DNA from: an uncultured Ruminococcus sp.
GTDB lineage: Bacteria; Bacillota; Clostridia; Lachnospirales; Lachnospiraceae
DNA length: 64,000 nucleotides
Assembly: GCA_904418845.1 (NCBI GenBank)
Contig: CAJFQC010000007.1
Coordinates: 26,140 to 90,139, forward strand
Direction of reading: 5' to 3'
Shown here in pieces: positions 25,116 through 34,727 of the stretch. The number at the start of each line of letters is the position of its first letter. Positions within the stretch are counted from its first letter, which is position 1. The notes below the pieces were generated by a model that searched no databases, had not been told where the DNA came from, and worked only from the letters and a program-made list of their open reading frames with translations. The translations under genes were made by a program, and so were the position numbers.

Positions 25116-25819
25116 AGCTCCGACTGGACAAGTTCCTCGCGGACATGGGATATGGAACAAGGAGCGGGATAAAAAAAGAAATTGCAAAAGGCAGTGTGGC
25201 CGTAAACGGAACAGTCCTAAAAAGGCCCGAGACAAAGATCGATACAGAGCAGGATACTGTCTGTTTCAAAGGAGAGACAGCGGCTTACGCCCGGTATGAA
25301 TATTTTATGCTGAACAAGCCGGCGGGCGTTGTCTGTGCAACATCAGACAGGCAGGAAAAGACAGTGGTCGATCTGATACAGGATAAGAAAAGAGATGATC
25401 TTTTTCCCGTGGGAAGACTGGACAAGGATACAGAGGGGCTGCTTCTGGTCACAAACAACGGGGAACTGGCGCATCAGCTTCTCTCGCCGAAAAAGCATGT
25501 GGACAAAGTCTACTTTGCAAGAGTGAGAGGAACAGTGACAGATGAAGATATAAAAATGTTTTCTGAAGGCCTGGATATCGGAGATGAAAAAAAGACACTT
25601 CCCGCAAAACTTCGTATCATAAGCTCAGGGGAGATATCCGAGACAGAGATCACTATCCAGGAGGGGCGGTTTCATCAGATCAAGCGTATGTTCGCCGCAG
25701 TCGGGAAAGAGGTAATCTATCTGAAACGACTCAGCATGGGAACACTTACACTGGATGAAAGCCTTGCGCCGGGAGAATACCGCAGGCTGACAGAAGAAGA
25801 GGTGGAAGGATTATGTTAG
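25112..25819 (+). CDS. Pseudouridine synthase, RsuA family
   Basis: RsuA-like enzyme that isomerizes a uridine in 16S rRNA. An S4 RNA-binding domain at the N-terminus (LRLDKFLADMGYGTRSGIKK) precedes the catalytic domain with the signature GRLDKDTEGLLLVTNN (catalytic Asp) and GRFHQIKRMFAAVG. ATG 25112, overlapping the RsmF-type stop by ATGA, is preferred to ATG 25094, which would add six residues. 235 aa, normal length. It overlaps the HAD gene by 7 bp. Confidence 0.93.
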   Translation: MKLRLDKFLADMGYGTRSGIKKEIAKGSVAVNGTVLKRPETKIDTEQDTVCFKGETAAYARYEYFMLNKPAGVVCATSDRQEKTVVDLIQDKKRDDLFPVGRLDKDTEGLLLVTNNGELAHQLLSPKKHVDKVYFARVRGTVTDEDIKMFSEGLDIGDEKKTLPAKLRIISSGEISETEITIQEGRFHQIKRMFAAVGKEVIYLKRLSMGTLTLDESLAPGEYRRLTEEEVEGLC

Positions 25820-26493
25820 TCGGTAAAAAAGCAGTAATATTTGACATGGACGGTTCGCTGGTGGACTCAATGTGGATCTGGCCGGAGGTGGACCGTATCT
25901 ATATGGAGAAATATGAGCTCACGGCGCCCGAAACATTTTACAAGGATATAGAGGGCATGAGCTATACAGAGACAGCACAGTATTTTGTAGATACTTTTCG
26001 GACGCCGGGGCAGACGCGGGAACGTGTAATGCAGGAGTGGCGTGACATGACGGTGGAGCTCTACGCGACAAAGGTATTTCCAAAGACCGGCGCAGTGGAG
26101 TTTTTAGAAGAGGTAAAACGGCGCGGCATTCTTCTGGGGATTGCCACGAGCAATGACCGCAGGATTGCGGAAACAGCCTTAAAAGCGAGGGGGCTGAGCG
26201 CTTACTTTGATTCTGTGCGTACCTCCTGCGAAGTGGCGGCAGGAAAACCTGCGCCGGATGTCTATCTGAAAGTGGCGGAGGACTTAGGGGTTGCCCCGGA
26301 TGAATGTCTTGTGTTCGAGGATGTTCCCAACGGAATATTAGCGGGGAAGAACGCAGGCATGGAAGTGTGTGCCGTGTACGATGAGTTTTCGGAAAAGGAC
26401 GACCCGGAGAAGCGTCGTCTTGCGGATTATTTTATCCGAGATTTTTTCGAGATCATGGACCACACCTATGAAAAATGCGGGGCTGCGGAATGA
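25813..26493 (+). CDS. HAD family phosphatase (beta-phosphoglucomutase-like)
   Basis: A 226-aa HAD subfamily IA hydrolase. Motif I is FDMDGSLVDSM (nucleophile and acid Asp), motif II LGIATSNDRR, motif III AAGKPAPDVYL and motif IV VFEDVPNGILAGKNAGM. A helical cap lies between motifs I and II. The substrate cannot be told from sequence; it resembles the phosphosugar/nucleotide phosphatase branch. It overlaps the ygiQ start by 4 bp. Confidence 0.9.
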   Translation: MLVGKKAVIFDMDGSLVDSMWIWPEVDRIYMEKYELTAPETFYKDIEGMSYTETAQYFVDTFRTPGQTRERVMQEWRDMTVELYATKVFPKTGAVEFLEEVKRRGILLGIATSNDRRIAETALKARGLSAYFDSVRTSCEVAAGKPAPDVYLKVAEDLGVAPDECLVFEDVPNGILAGKNAGMEVCAVYDEFSEKDDPEKRRLADYFIRDFFEIMDHTYEKCGAAE

Positions 26494-28442
26494 GTCAGGG
26501 ATTTTTGCCTGTCAGCAGGGCAGACATGGAAGAGAGAGGTTGGGATCAGGTAGATTTTGCCTATGTGATCGGGGATGCTTATGTAGATCATCCGTCTTTC
26601 GGACATGCCATCATCAGCCGTCTCCTTGAGGCAAGGGGATACCGAGTGGGGATCATCTCACAGCCCGACTGGAGAGATCCGGAGAGCATCGACGTCTTTG
26701 GCAGACCAAGGCTGGGGTTCCTTGTATCCGCGGGAAATATGGATTCCATGGTGAATCATTATTCTGTTTCCAGGAAACGCAGGAGAAGCGACGCTTATAC
26801 ACCGGGCGGGGAGGTGGGAAGACGCCCGGATTACGCCTGTGTGGTGTACGGCAATCTGATCCGCCGGACATACAAGGACACACCGGTCATCTTAGGAGGG
26901 ATCGAGGCAAGTCTTCGAAGGATGGCTCATTACGACTACTGGTCGGACCGTATCAAAAGATCGGTCCTTCTTGATTCCGGGGCGGACATCATTTCCTACG
27001 GGATGGGAGAGCGTTCTGTCATAGAGATCGCGGAGGCTTTGGATGCCGGCATCCCGGCAGAAGAGCTGACATACATTGACGGTACAGTAGTCAAGGTAAA
27101 GGATAAGGCGAGGATCAGCGGCGCCGAGTTTCTCCCCTCCTATGAAGATCTGAAAGCGGAAAAGAAGAACTACGCCAGGAGCTTCTATACACAGTATATC
27201 AACACAGATGCTTTCAATGGGAAGCGTCTGGCGGAGCCATATTCCGATCATCTTTATGTAGTGCAGAATCCGCCGTCAAAACCGCTGTCCGTGATAGAGA
27301 TGGATGATGTGTATGATCTTCCTTATATGAGGGCATATCACCCTTCTTATGAGGAAAAAGGCGGCATTCCCGCTGTGTCTGAGATCCGGTTCAGCCTCAT
27401 CAGCAACAGGGGATGCTTCGGCGGATGCAGCTTCTGCGCACTGACCTTTCATCAGGGGCGGATCGTTCAGGTCAGAAGCCATGAATCTCTTCTGAAAGAG
27501 GCGCAGCTTATTACAAAAGAGAAGGATTTTAAAGGGTATATCCATGACGTGGGCGGACCGACGGCAAACTTCCGCCATCCGTCCTGTCAGAAGCAGACAG
27601 AACATGGTGTGTGCAGAAACAAACAGTGCTTATGGCCCCGGCCGTGCAGAAATCTGGACGCGGACCACAGCGACTATGTAGGTCTCTTAAAGAAACTGCG
27701 CAGCATCCCGGGAGTGAAGAAGGTGTTCATCCGTTCCGGCATACGGTTTGACTATCTGCTCGCGGATAAGAGAAATGAGTTTTTGCAGGAACTTTGCGAA
27801 CACCATGTAAGCGGTCAGTTAAAAGTCGCCCCGGAGCATGTGTCAGATCAGGTGCTTTCTCTGATGGGAAAACCTGAAAACAGTGTCTATGAGGAGTTCA
27901 TCCGGCAGTATAGGAAGATGAATGAGCGGCTCGGCAAGAAGCAGTATGTGGTGCCGTATCTGATGTCGTCTCATCCGGGTTCAACGTTAAAAGAAGCGGT
28001 GGAGCTTGCCGAATACTGCCGGGATCTGGGTTATATGCCGGAGCAGGTGCAGGACTTTTATCCCACGCCGTCCACCCTCTCTACGTGTATGTATTATACA
28101 GGACTTGATCCAAGGAACATGAAACCGGTCTATGTGCCAAAGAGTCCCCGCGAGAAGGCGATGCAGAGAGCATTGATCCAGTACCGGGATCCGAAGCTTT
28201 ACGATCTGGTTGAAGAGGCTCTTAAGAAGGCGGGAAGGACAGACCTGATCGGGTACGGGCAGAAGTGTCTCATCCGACCGAGGAAGGGCAGAGCATATGA
28301 GAGTGCAAAGAACCGTACAGGATCTGCTGACAGGAGAACAGGAAAGGCAAAAGGACACACAGAGTCAGGAGTGCACAGGAAAAACGGAAATACTGTAAGA
28401 AAGAAGAAAAAGACAATACGCAATATCCATAAAAAGAGATAG
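26490..28442 (+). CDS. YgiQ family radical SAM protein
   Basis: A large radical SAM protein (650 aa). The 4Fe-4S cluster ligands are in SNRGCFGGCSFCALTFHQG (CxxxCxxC), preceded by the YgiQ N-terminal domain (VILGGIEASLRRMAHYDYW) and followed by the DUF3362-type C-terminal part (QDFYPTPSTLSTCMYYTG). ATG 26490 overlaps the HAD stop; an in-frame ATG at 26475 lies inside that gene. The last ~50 residues are a Lys/Arg/Gly-rich tail. The reaction of YgiQ proteins is not established. Confidence 0.93.
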   Translation: MSQGFLPVSRADMEERGWDQVDFAYVIGDAYVDHPSFGHAIISRLLEARGYRVGIISQPDWRDPESIDVFGRPRLGFLVSAGNMDSMVNHYSVSRKRRRSDAYTPGGEVGRRPDYACVVYGNLIRRTYKDTPVILGGIEASLRRMAHYDYWSDRIKRSVLLDSGADIISYGMGERSVIEIAEALDAGIPAEELTYIDGTVVKVKDKARISGAEFLPSYEDLKAEKKNYARSFYTQYINTDAFNGKRLAEPYSDHLYVVQNPPSKPLSVIEMDDVYDLPYMRAYHPSYEEKGGIPAVSEIRFSLISNRGCFGGCSFCALTFHQGRIVQVRSHESLLKEAQLITKEKDFKGYIHDVGGPTANFRHPSCQKQTEHGVCRNKQCLWPRPCRNLDADHSDYVGLLKKLRSIPGVKKVFIRSGIRFDYLLADKRNEFLQELCEHHVSGQLKVAPEHVSDQVLSLMGKPENSVYEEFIRQYRKMNERLGKKQYVVPYLMSSHPGSTLKEAVELAEYCRDLGYMPEQVQDFYPTPSTLSTCMYYTGLDPRNMKPVYVPKSPREKAMQRALIQYRDPKLYDLVEEALKKAGRTDLIGYGQKCLIRPRKGRAYESAKNRTGSADRRTGKAKGHTESGVHRKNGNTVRKKKKTIRNIHKKR

Positions 28443-28488
28443 GAATAAAGAAAGACAGGCAAAGCCAGGAAAGGATCGGAGGTCAGGC

Positions 28489-29268
28489 ATGGAAAGACAG
28501 AAAAAGATCGCAGTCGTGACAGGAGCTTCATCGGGAATAGGGAGGGAGTTCGTCCGGCAGATAGGCTATTTTTACCGGGATTTAGATGAGATATGGGTCA
28601 TCGCCAGGAGAAGGGGGCGGCTGGAGCAGCTTAGAGAAGAGAGCAGGCTTCCTCTTCGGATCTTTGAGGGCGATCTGATGAAAAAGCAGGTGTATAAGGA
28701 GTATCATAACGCCCTGCGGGAACTGTCGCCGGATGTGCGTATGCTGGTCAACGGCGCAGGATTTGGGAAAAGCGGAACATTTACGGACATTGCCGGAAAA
28801 GGAAAGAAACTCCAGACAGATATGGTGGACTTAAACTGCCGCGCTCTGACGCGCATGACGCAGATGACACTGCCTTGGATGGGAAGAGGAAGCCGCATTC
28901 TCAATCTTGCCTCCGCCGCGGCGTTCTGTCCGCAGCCGGGATTTGCAGTGTACGCTGCTACAAAATCCTATGTGCTTAGCTTTTCCAGAGCGCTGGGAGC
29001 AGAGTTAAAAAGCAGCGGCATCTATGTGACCGCTGTCTGCCCGGGACCGGTGGATACAGAGTTTTTCATTGTCAGCGGAGAGCTGGCCGGCCCGCTTAAG
29101 AAGCTGTCGCTTGCAAAGGCTCCCAATGTGGTGCATAAGGCGTTGAAAGACAGCAGGAAAAAGCGTCCGCTGTCTGTATACGGGGCGGCGATGAAAGCGG
29201 CAAGAGCAGGGGCGAAGCTTGTTCCACACGGACTGATACTGAATGTGGAGGAGTTATTTACAAGATGA
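28489..29268 (+). CDS. SDR family NAD(P)-dependent oxidoreductase
   Basis: A 259-aa short-chain dehydrogenase. TGASSGIGREF is the cofactor motif, LVNGAGFGKSG corresponds to the NAG segment, LNLASAAAF carries the catalytic Ser region and YAATKSYVLSFSRAL the catalytic YxxxK. The substrate is unknown. GGATCGGAGG lies before the ATG. It overlaps the next gene by 4 bp, so it is coupled to a membrane protein of unknown role. Confidence 0.9.
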   Translation: MERQKKIAVVTGASSGIGREFVRQIGYFYRDLDEIWVIARRRGRLEQLREESRLPLRIFEGDLMKKQVYKEYHNALRELSPDVRMLVNGAGFGKSGTFTDIAGKGKKLQTDMVDLNCRALTRMTQMTLPWMGRGSRILNLASAAAFCPQPGFAVYAATKSYVLSFSRALGAELKSSGIYVTAVCPGPVDTEFFIVSGELAGPLKKLSLAKAPNVVHKALKDSRKKRPLSVYGAAMKAARAGAKLVPHGLILNVEELFTR

Positions 29269-29843
29269 GAAAAGCGCAGAAGGGTTCGCCCGGTTATCTG
29301 GACTATAAGAAAAAAATTGAGATCATAAGAACGGTTGTTTACTTTGGCATTGTGACTGCGGTTTTTCTGCTGGGATATTTTCAGACAGGGACAAGACTGA
29401 ACCTGCTTACCGTAGTGGCGGTTCTCGGATGTCTTCCCGCCTCAAAGGCGCTGGTAGGGGTTATCGCAAGGCTTCCCCATTCTTCTGTCGAGAGGGGCAC
29501 AGCAGAGGAGATTACTGCAAAAACAGGACATCTTACAGTCTGTTATGATATGGTGATCACCAGCAAAAATGACATCATGCCTGTGGACTGTATCGTGATC
29601 TCCGGTCACAATGTATTCGGGTATACCCGCTCAAAAAAGGTGGACCTGAAAACTTTAAGCAGCTATATCCGGACAATGCTCACGGCAAATGGCTTCGACG
29701 GGCTGTCAGTGAAGGTGCTCAATGAATACAAACCCTTCCTTACAAGAGCGGAGGGGCTTGACAATATCGCGGCAGTGGAGAAGGAAGACACAAAGGAAGC
29801 AGAAGAAGCAATAAGGAATGTGATCCTGAGTATTTCACTGTAA
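29265..29843 (+). CDS. Conserved membrane protein of unknown function
   Basis: A 192-aa protein with two closely spaced hydrophobic segments (about residues 26-42 and 47-66) and a soluble C-terminal domain (ITAKTGHLTVCYDMVITSKN, DCIVISGHNVFGYTRSKKV) that looks like a cytoplasmic alpha/beta fold. I do not recognise a named family. ATGA overlap with the SDR gene shows translational coupling. Confidence 0.7.
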   Translation: MRKAQKGSPGYLDYKKKIEIIRTVVYFGIVTAVFLLGYFQTGTRLNLLTVVAVLGCLPASKALVGVIARLPHSSVERGTAEEITAKTGHLTVCYDMVITSKNDIMPVDCIVISGHNVFGYTRSKKVDLKTLSSYIRTMLTANGFDGLSVKVLNEYKPFLTRAEGLDNIAAVEKEDTKEAEEAIRNVILSISL

Positions 29844-29893
29844 GCTCTGCATGGGCAGAATCAATAGAAACTAAGACAGAAACGAGGCGGCAC

Positions 29894-30880
29894 ATGAAAG
29901 AACTTTGTATCCGCGCGAACGAAGCCGGACAGCGTCTGGACAAATTCCTGGGGAAATACATGGATCAGGCGCCGAAAAGCTTCTTATACAAAATGATGAG
30001 AAAGAAAAATATCGTCCTCAACGGGAAAAAAGCGTCAGGAAATGAGATGCTTTCCGAGGGAGATGTGGTGAAGCTTTTTCTTGCGGAGGAGACGATTCGG
30101 AAATTTTCATGCTTGCGGAAAACTCCCATTCAAAAGAATGTCGGGCGGCAAAATATAAGGCTTGATATCATATATGAGGATGAGCATACGCTTTTCATCA
30201 ATAAGCCTGTGGGAATGCTCTCCCAGAAGGCGAAACCAGAGGATGTCTCTCTTGTAGAACATCTGACGGCATATCTGCTTGCAAGCGGGCAGATCACAGA
30301 AGAGGAACTGCAGACCTTTCGCCCGTCGGTCTGCAACAGGCTGGACCGCAACACAAGCGGTATCGTGGCAGCGGGAAAATCCCTAGCGGCTCTTCAGGAA
30401 TTGACGGAGATGTTCCGGGAGCGCACGGTGAAGAAGTATTATCTGTGTCTCGTAAAGGGAATTGTGACAGAAAAGAAGCGGATCGGCGGATATCTTTTAA
30501 AGAATGAAAAAACAAACACCGTATCCATACAGAGCCAAAAAAGCGGCGGGGCCTCTTTGATCGAGACGGAGTACTGTCCGGCTGCTTCAGGCGGCGGGTT
30601 TACTTTATTGGAAGTTCATCTGATCACAGGAAAGACACATCAGATCCGGGCCCATCTTGCCTCGCAGGGACATCCCATCGCGGGGGATCCGAAGTACGGC
30701 GACCGTTCGGTTAATGAACGGCTTAAGAAAGAGTATGGGCTTAAAAGCCAGCTTCTGCATTCCGCCAGGTTATGTATGCCGGAATGTAAAGGAGCGCTTG
30801 CGGCGTTGTCCCGCAAAGAGATTACAGCGCCGGTTCCCGCGCTGTTCCGGACAATATGCACAGACAAAGGAGTAATGTGA
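29894..30880 (+). CDS. RluA family pseudouridine synthase
   Basis: A 328-aa RluC/RluD-type enzyme. S4 domain near the N-terminus (AGQRLDKFLGKYMDQAPKSF), catalytic signature CNRLDRNTSGIVAAGKS containing the active Asp, and the C-terminal EVHLITGKTHQIRAHLASQG and GDPKYGD. It modifies 23S rRNA or tRNA; the exact site is not readable. recU starts only 1 bp after the stop. Confidence 0.93.
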   Translation: MKELCIRANEAGQRLDKFLGKYMDQAPKSFLYKMMRKKNIVLNGKKASGNEMLSEGDVVKLFLAEETIRKFSCLRKTPIQKNVGRQNIRLDIIYEDEHTLFINKPVGMLSQKAKPEDVSLVEHLTAYLLASGQITEEELQTFRPSVCNRLDRNTSGIVAAGKSLAALQELTEMFRERTVKKYYLCLVKGIVTEKKRIGGYLLKNEKTNTVSIQSQKSGGASLIETEYCPAASGGGFTLLEVHLITGKTHQIRAHLASQGHPIAGDPKYGDRSVNERLKKEYGLKSQLLHSARLCMPECKGALAALSRKEITAPVPALFRTICTDKGVM

Positions 30881-30881
30881 T

Positions 30882-31415
30882 ATGGCCACATGGAACTCAA
30901 GAGGTCTAAGAGGTTCCACGCTGGAGGAATTTATCAATCATACAAATGAGCGCTATATGGAGATGGGACTTGCCCTGATCCAGAAGATCCCCACCCCAAT
31001 CACTCCGGTGAATATCGATCAGGCAAGCCGGCATATTACGCTGGCCTATTTTGACAAGATCAGTACCGTGGATTATATAGGAGCTGTTCAGGGGATTCCT
31101 GTATGTTTTGACGCCAAGGAGTGCAGTGTAGACACATTCCCGCTTCAGAATGTGCACGGGCATCAGATCGACTTTATGGAGAAGTTTGAAGGCCAGGGCG
31201 GGATTTCATTTCTGCTGATTTACTATACCGGCAGAGAAGAACTCTACTATATGAGATACCGGCAGATACGTAAGTTCTGGGAACGGGCGCAGCAGGGCGG
31301 GCGCAAAAGCATCCGCTTTGAAGAACTGGAGCCGGACTGGTTCTTTGCACTTAAGCAGGGGTACCTGGTCCCCTACCTGGATATGATACAAAAAGACCTG
31401 GATATGAGGGATTGA
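30882..31415 (+). CDS. recU: Holliday junction resolvase RecU
   Basis: RecU cuts Holliday junctions in Firmicutes in place of RuvC and works with RuvAB, also present here at about 5-6.6 kb. The 177-aa protein has the family core LEEFINHTNERYMEMGLALI, QKIPTPITPVNID, and the nuclease motif STVDYIGAVQGIPVCFDAKE with the metal-binding Asp/Glu and Lys, then FLLIYYTGREELYYM. Normal length. Its stop codon lies inside the -35 box of the histidine operon promoter. Confidence 0.95.
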   Translation: MATWNSRGLRGSTLEEFINHTNERYMEMGLALIQKIPTPITPVNIDQASRHITLAYFDKISTVDYIGAVQGIPVCFDAKECSVDTFPLQNVHGHQIDFMEKFEGQGGISFLLIYYTGREELYYMRYRQIRKFWERAQQGGRKSIRFEELEPDWFFALKQGYLVPYLDMIQKDLDMRD

Positions 31416-31440
31416 CAGAGAGGAGGAAACTCCGTATAAT
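31412..31440 (+). promoter_or_regulatory. Perfect consensus promoter of the his operon
   Basis: TTGACA (31412-31417), exactly 17 bp, TATAAT (31435-31440). The -35 box contains the recU stop codon (TGA 31413-31415). The leader to hisZ is about 43 nt and has no T-box or terminator that I can see. Confidence 0.88.
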
Positions 31441-31489
31441 TACAAGGGCAATTTAATGTGTTAGCATGATAAAGTGAAAGGAGAGCCGC

Positions 31490-32740
31490 ATGGAACAAAA
31501 ACTTCATACACCGGAAGGCGTAAGGGATATTTACAACAAAGAATGCGAGACGAAACTGGCGCTCCAGAAGAAGCTGAGCAAAGTATTGCATCTGTATGGA
31601 TATCAGGATATACAGACGCCTACATTTGAATATTACGAGGTGTTCCGAAAAGAAATCGGTTCCACCTCGACACAGGAACTTTATAAGTTCTTTGACAGAG
31701 AAGGAAATATCCTGGCGCTTCGCCCGGATATCACTCCGTCTGTCGCTAGGGCGGCAGCAACTCTGTTCGAGGGCGAGGAGAAGCCGATTCGTCTCTGCTA
31801 TGCCGGAAATACATTTATCAACCATTCCAGCTATCAGGGAAGATTAAAGGAGAACACCCAGCTCGGCGCGGAGCTGATCGGACTGGACGCCGTGGAGGCG
31901 GATGCAGAGATGATCGCCATGGTCGCAGACGGGTTAAAGCAGGTAGGCCTTAAAGAGTTTCAGGTGAGCCTCGGACATGTGGATTTTGTCAGGAGCCTGA
32001 TGGAAGCGGCAGGACTTGAAGAGGAAGAAAGCTGTGAGATCCGTACCCTTATTACGAACCGGAATTTTTTCGGTGTGGAGGAGATATTGGACGGGCGAAA
32101 AGTGAAATCAGAGATCAAAGAAGCTTTCCGTATTCTTCCGGAACTGACCGGGGGAGAAGAGGTATTGGGACAGGCGATGAAAGTGGCGCCGGACATCAAG
32201 GCCAAACATGCCGTCTTAAGGCTTGAGCATATTTTACGTCTGCTTAAATTATACGGGGCGGATGATCACATCACTTTTGATCTGAGTATGAGCGGAAATT
32301 ACGGATATTATACAGGCATTATTTTCCGCGTTTACACATATGGCACGGGAGATGCTGTTGTCAGAGGCGGACGCTATGACCATCTGCTGGGAAAATTCGG
32401 GAAAGACACCCCATCCATCGGATTCGCGATCATCGTAGATGAGCTGATGAGCGCTCTGGGACGCCAGAAGATCCCTGTAGAGACGCTTCGGCGCAATCTC
32501 ATTGTCTACACAGAAGCAACAGAGGAGCAGGCAGTATCCATGGCCTGTGATTTCCGAAAGAAAGGCCGGAATATCGAACTTCTGAAAAGAGAACCTGGGG
32601 AAGAGAGGGACGTGTATGAAAGCTATGGAAAGCGGACTTCTGCCGCGGCGATGCTGTATCTGCGGCACGATCAGAAGATCGAGATGGTAAATCTGGTCAC
32701 GGGAGAGGAAAGGATTGTAGACACGAAGAACGGACATTAA
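31490..32740 (+). CDS. hisZ: ATP phosphoribosyltransferase regulatory subunit HisZ
   Basis: HisZ is a catalytically inactive paralogue of histidyl-tRNA synthetase that combines with short-form HisG to give a histidine-regulated first enzyme of the pathway. The 416-aa protein shows [30 protein letters not shown], and [17 protein letters not shown] with [22 protein letters not shown], and lacks a separate anticodon-binding HisRS domain. AAAGGAGAG precedes the ATG. It is the first gene of the his operon. Confidence 0.95.
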   Translation: MEQKLHTPEGVRDIYNKECETKLALQKKLSKVLHLYGYQDIQTPTFEYYEVFRKEIGSTSTQELYKFFDREGNILALRPDITPSVARAAATLFEGEEKPIRLCYAGNTFINHSSYQGRLKENTQLGAELIGLDAVEADAEMIAMVADGLKQVGLKEFQVSLGHVDFVRSLMEAAGLEEEESCEIRTLITNRNFFGVEEILDGRKVKSEIKEAFRILPELTGGEEVLGQAMKVAPDIKAKHAVLRLEHILRLLKLYGADDHITFDLSMSGNYGYYTGIIFRVYTYGTGDAVVRGGRYDHLLGKFGKDTPSIGFAIIVDELMSALGRQKIPVETLRRNLIVYTEATEEQAVSMACDFRKKGRNIELLKREPGEERDVYESYGKRTSAAAMLYLRHDQKIEMVNLVTGEERIVDTKNGH

Positions 32741-32753
32741 AGGAGCATCGTCT

Positions 32754-33398
32754 ATGAGATATTTGACATTTGCCCTCACAAAAGGGCGGCTGGCGGACAA
32801 GACGCTGGATATGCTGGAAAAATCAGGCATTACCTGTGAGGAAATGAAGGATAAAGATTCCCGGAAGCTGATCTTTACCAACGAGAAATTGAAATTAAAG
32901 TTCTTTCTCGCCAAAGGGCCGGACGTGCCTACCTATGTAGAGTACGGCGCAGCGGATATCGGAGTGGCCGGCAGGGACACCATTATCGAAGAAGGCCGCA
33001 AGGTTCACGAGGTACTGGATCTGGGCTTTGGGAAATGCAGTATGTGCGTATGCGGATATGCTGAAACGGCAGAGCTTTTGCAGCACAGAGAGATGATCCG
33101 TGTCGCGACGAAATATCCGAAGATCGCGAAGGATTATTTTTATAATAAAAAGCATCAGACTGTGGAGATCATCAAGATGAACGGGTCCATCGAGCTCGCG
33201 CCTATCGTGGGGCTGTCAGAAGTGATTGTGGATATCGTGGAGACCGGTTCTACATTAAAAGAAAACGGACTTGTAGTGCTTGAGGAAGTATGTCCTCTGT
33301 CTGCCCGCATGATCGTCAATCCGGTGAGCATGCGGATGGAGAACGAGCGGATCAGACAGCTTATCACAGACTTACGGGAACTGCTCAGAGAAGAGTAG
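32754..33398 (+). CDS. hisG: ATP phosphoribosyltransferase, short form
   Basis: Catalyses ATP + PRPP to phosphoribosyl-ATP, the first step of histidine synthesis. The 214-aa length is the short HisG(S) form lacking the C-terminal regulatory domain, which fits the hisZ gene just upstream. Motifs: [32 protein letters not shown], and the PRPP-binding [19 protein letters not shown] precedes the ATG. Confidence 0.96.
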   Translation: MRYLTFALTKGRLADKTLDMLEKSGITCEEMKDKDSRKLIFTNEKLKLKFFLAKGPDVPTYVEYGAADIGVAGRDTIIEEGRKVHEVLDLGFGKCSMCVCGYAETAELLQHREMIRVATKYPKIAKDYFYNKKHQTVEIIKMNGSIELAPIVGLSEVIVDIVETGSTLKENGLVVLEEVCPLSARMIVNPVSMRMENERIRQLITDLRELLREE

Positions 33399-33417
33399 AC
33401 AGACGCAGGAGGAGAAC

Positions 33418-34713
33418 ATGAGGATCGAGAAACTGGATCAGGATACAAAGAAAAATCTGTTGGAAGACCTGTTAAAGCGCAGTCCAAACAGCTATGGAAA
33501 ATACGAAGAGAGTGTCAAAGAGATACTGGACGCAGTCAGAGAACGCCGTGATGAAGCTCTGTTTGAATATACAAAGAAATTCGACGGAGCCGACATCAGC
33601 GCAGACAATATCCTTGTGACGGAAGAGGAGGTCAGAGAGGCATATGAGGCAGTGGATCAGGGGCTGTTAGAGGTGATCCGCAAAGCTCTTGTCAATATCC
33701 GCGTCTACCACGAGAAGCAGATGCAGTACAGTTGGTTTGACAGTAAGCCGGACGGCACGGTGCTCGGTCAGAAAGTAACTGCTCTGCAGAGAGTGGGCGT
33801 CTATGTGCCGGGCGGGAAAGCGGCTTATCCGTCGTCCGTTCTCATGAATGTCATGCCTGCCAAAGTAGCCGGGGTAGAGGAGATCATCATGGTGACCCCG
33901 CCGGGAAAGGACAGCAGGGTCACGCCGACGACTCTTGTGGCGGCGAAAGAAGCCGGAGTGGACAAAGTATACAAAGCCGGCGGCGCTCAGGCTATCGGCG
34001 CTCTGGCTTACGGTACAGAGAGCATACCCAAAGTGGATAAAATCGTAGGGCCGGGCAACATCTATGTGGCGCTGGCCAAAAAGGCAGTATACGGACATGT
34101 AAGCATTGATTCCATCGCCGGACCAAGCGAGATCCTTGTTCTTGCCGATGAGACAGCGAACCCGCGCTATGCGGCGGCGGATCTTCTCTCACAGGCAGAG
34201 CATGACGAACTGGCAAGCGCGATCCTTGTGACGACAAGCATGGAGCTTGCCGGGAAGGTATCCGAGTGGACAGAGCGTTTCACAAAAGAGCTTTCCAGAG
34301 GAGAGATCATACAGAAGTCTCTGGATAATTATGGACATATCCTCGTGGCGGACAGTATGGAAGATGCCATTGAGGCGGCGAATGAGATTGCTTCCGAGCA
34401 TCTGGAGATCATGACAGCCAATCCCTTTGAAGTCATGACAAAGATCCGCAACGCAGGCGCGATCTTCATTGGAGAATACTCCAGCGAGCCGCTGGGAGAT
34501 TATTTTGCGGGACCGAACCATGTGCTGCCGACAAACGGCACGGCGAAGTTCTTCTCCCCGCTGTCAGTGGATGACTTTATCAAGAAATCAAGCATCATCT
34601 CTTATTCAAGAGAGGCGTTGGAAAAGATACACACCGATATCGAGCGGTTTGCCGAGGCAGAACACCTGACAGCCCACGCTAATTCTGTCAGGGTTCGGTT
34701 TGACGGGAAGTAG
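33418..34713 (+). CDS. hisD: Histidinol dehydrogenase
   Basis: Zinc enzyme that oxidizes L-histidinol to histidine in two NAD-dependent steps. The 431-aa protein has RVGVYVPGGKAAYPSSVLMN, KAGGAQAIGALAYGTESIP, IVGPGNIYVALAKK, SIAGPSEILVLAD, the metal/catalytic region LLSQAEHDELASAIL and the C-terminal GPNHVLPTNGTAKF. GGAGGAG precedes the ATG. It is 19 bp after hisG and 14 bp before hisB. Confidence 0.97.
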   Translation: MRIEKLDQDTKKNLLEDLLKRSPNSYGKYEESVKEILDAVRERRDEALFEYTKKFDGADISADNILVTEEEVREAYEAVDQGLLEVIRKALVNIRVYHEKQMQYSWFDSKPDGTVLGQKVTALQRVGVYVPGGKAAYPSSVLMNVMPAKVAGVEEIIMVTPPGKDSRVTPTTLVAAKEAGVDKVYKAGGAQAIGALAYGTESIPKVDKIVGPGNIYVALAKKAVYGHVSIDSIAGPSEILVLADETANPRYAAADLLSQAEHDELASAILVTTSMELAGKVSEWTERFTKELSRGEIIQKSLDNYGHILVADSMEDAIEAANEIASEHLEIMTANPFEVMTKIRNAGAIFIGEYSSEPLGDYFAGPNHVLPTNGTAKFFSPLSVDDFIKKSSIISYSREALEKIHTDIERFAEAEHLTAHANSVRVRFDGK

Positions 34714-34727
34714 GGAGGTGCAGGGAA

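Noticed and set aside
31441..31489. Possible T-box or attenuator in the his leader
   Set aside because: The leader is only about 43 nt, without hairpin, T-run or T-box motif.
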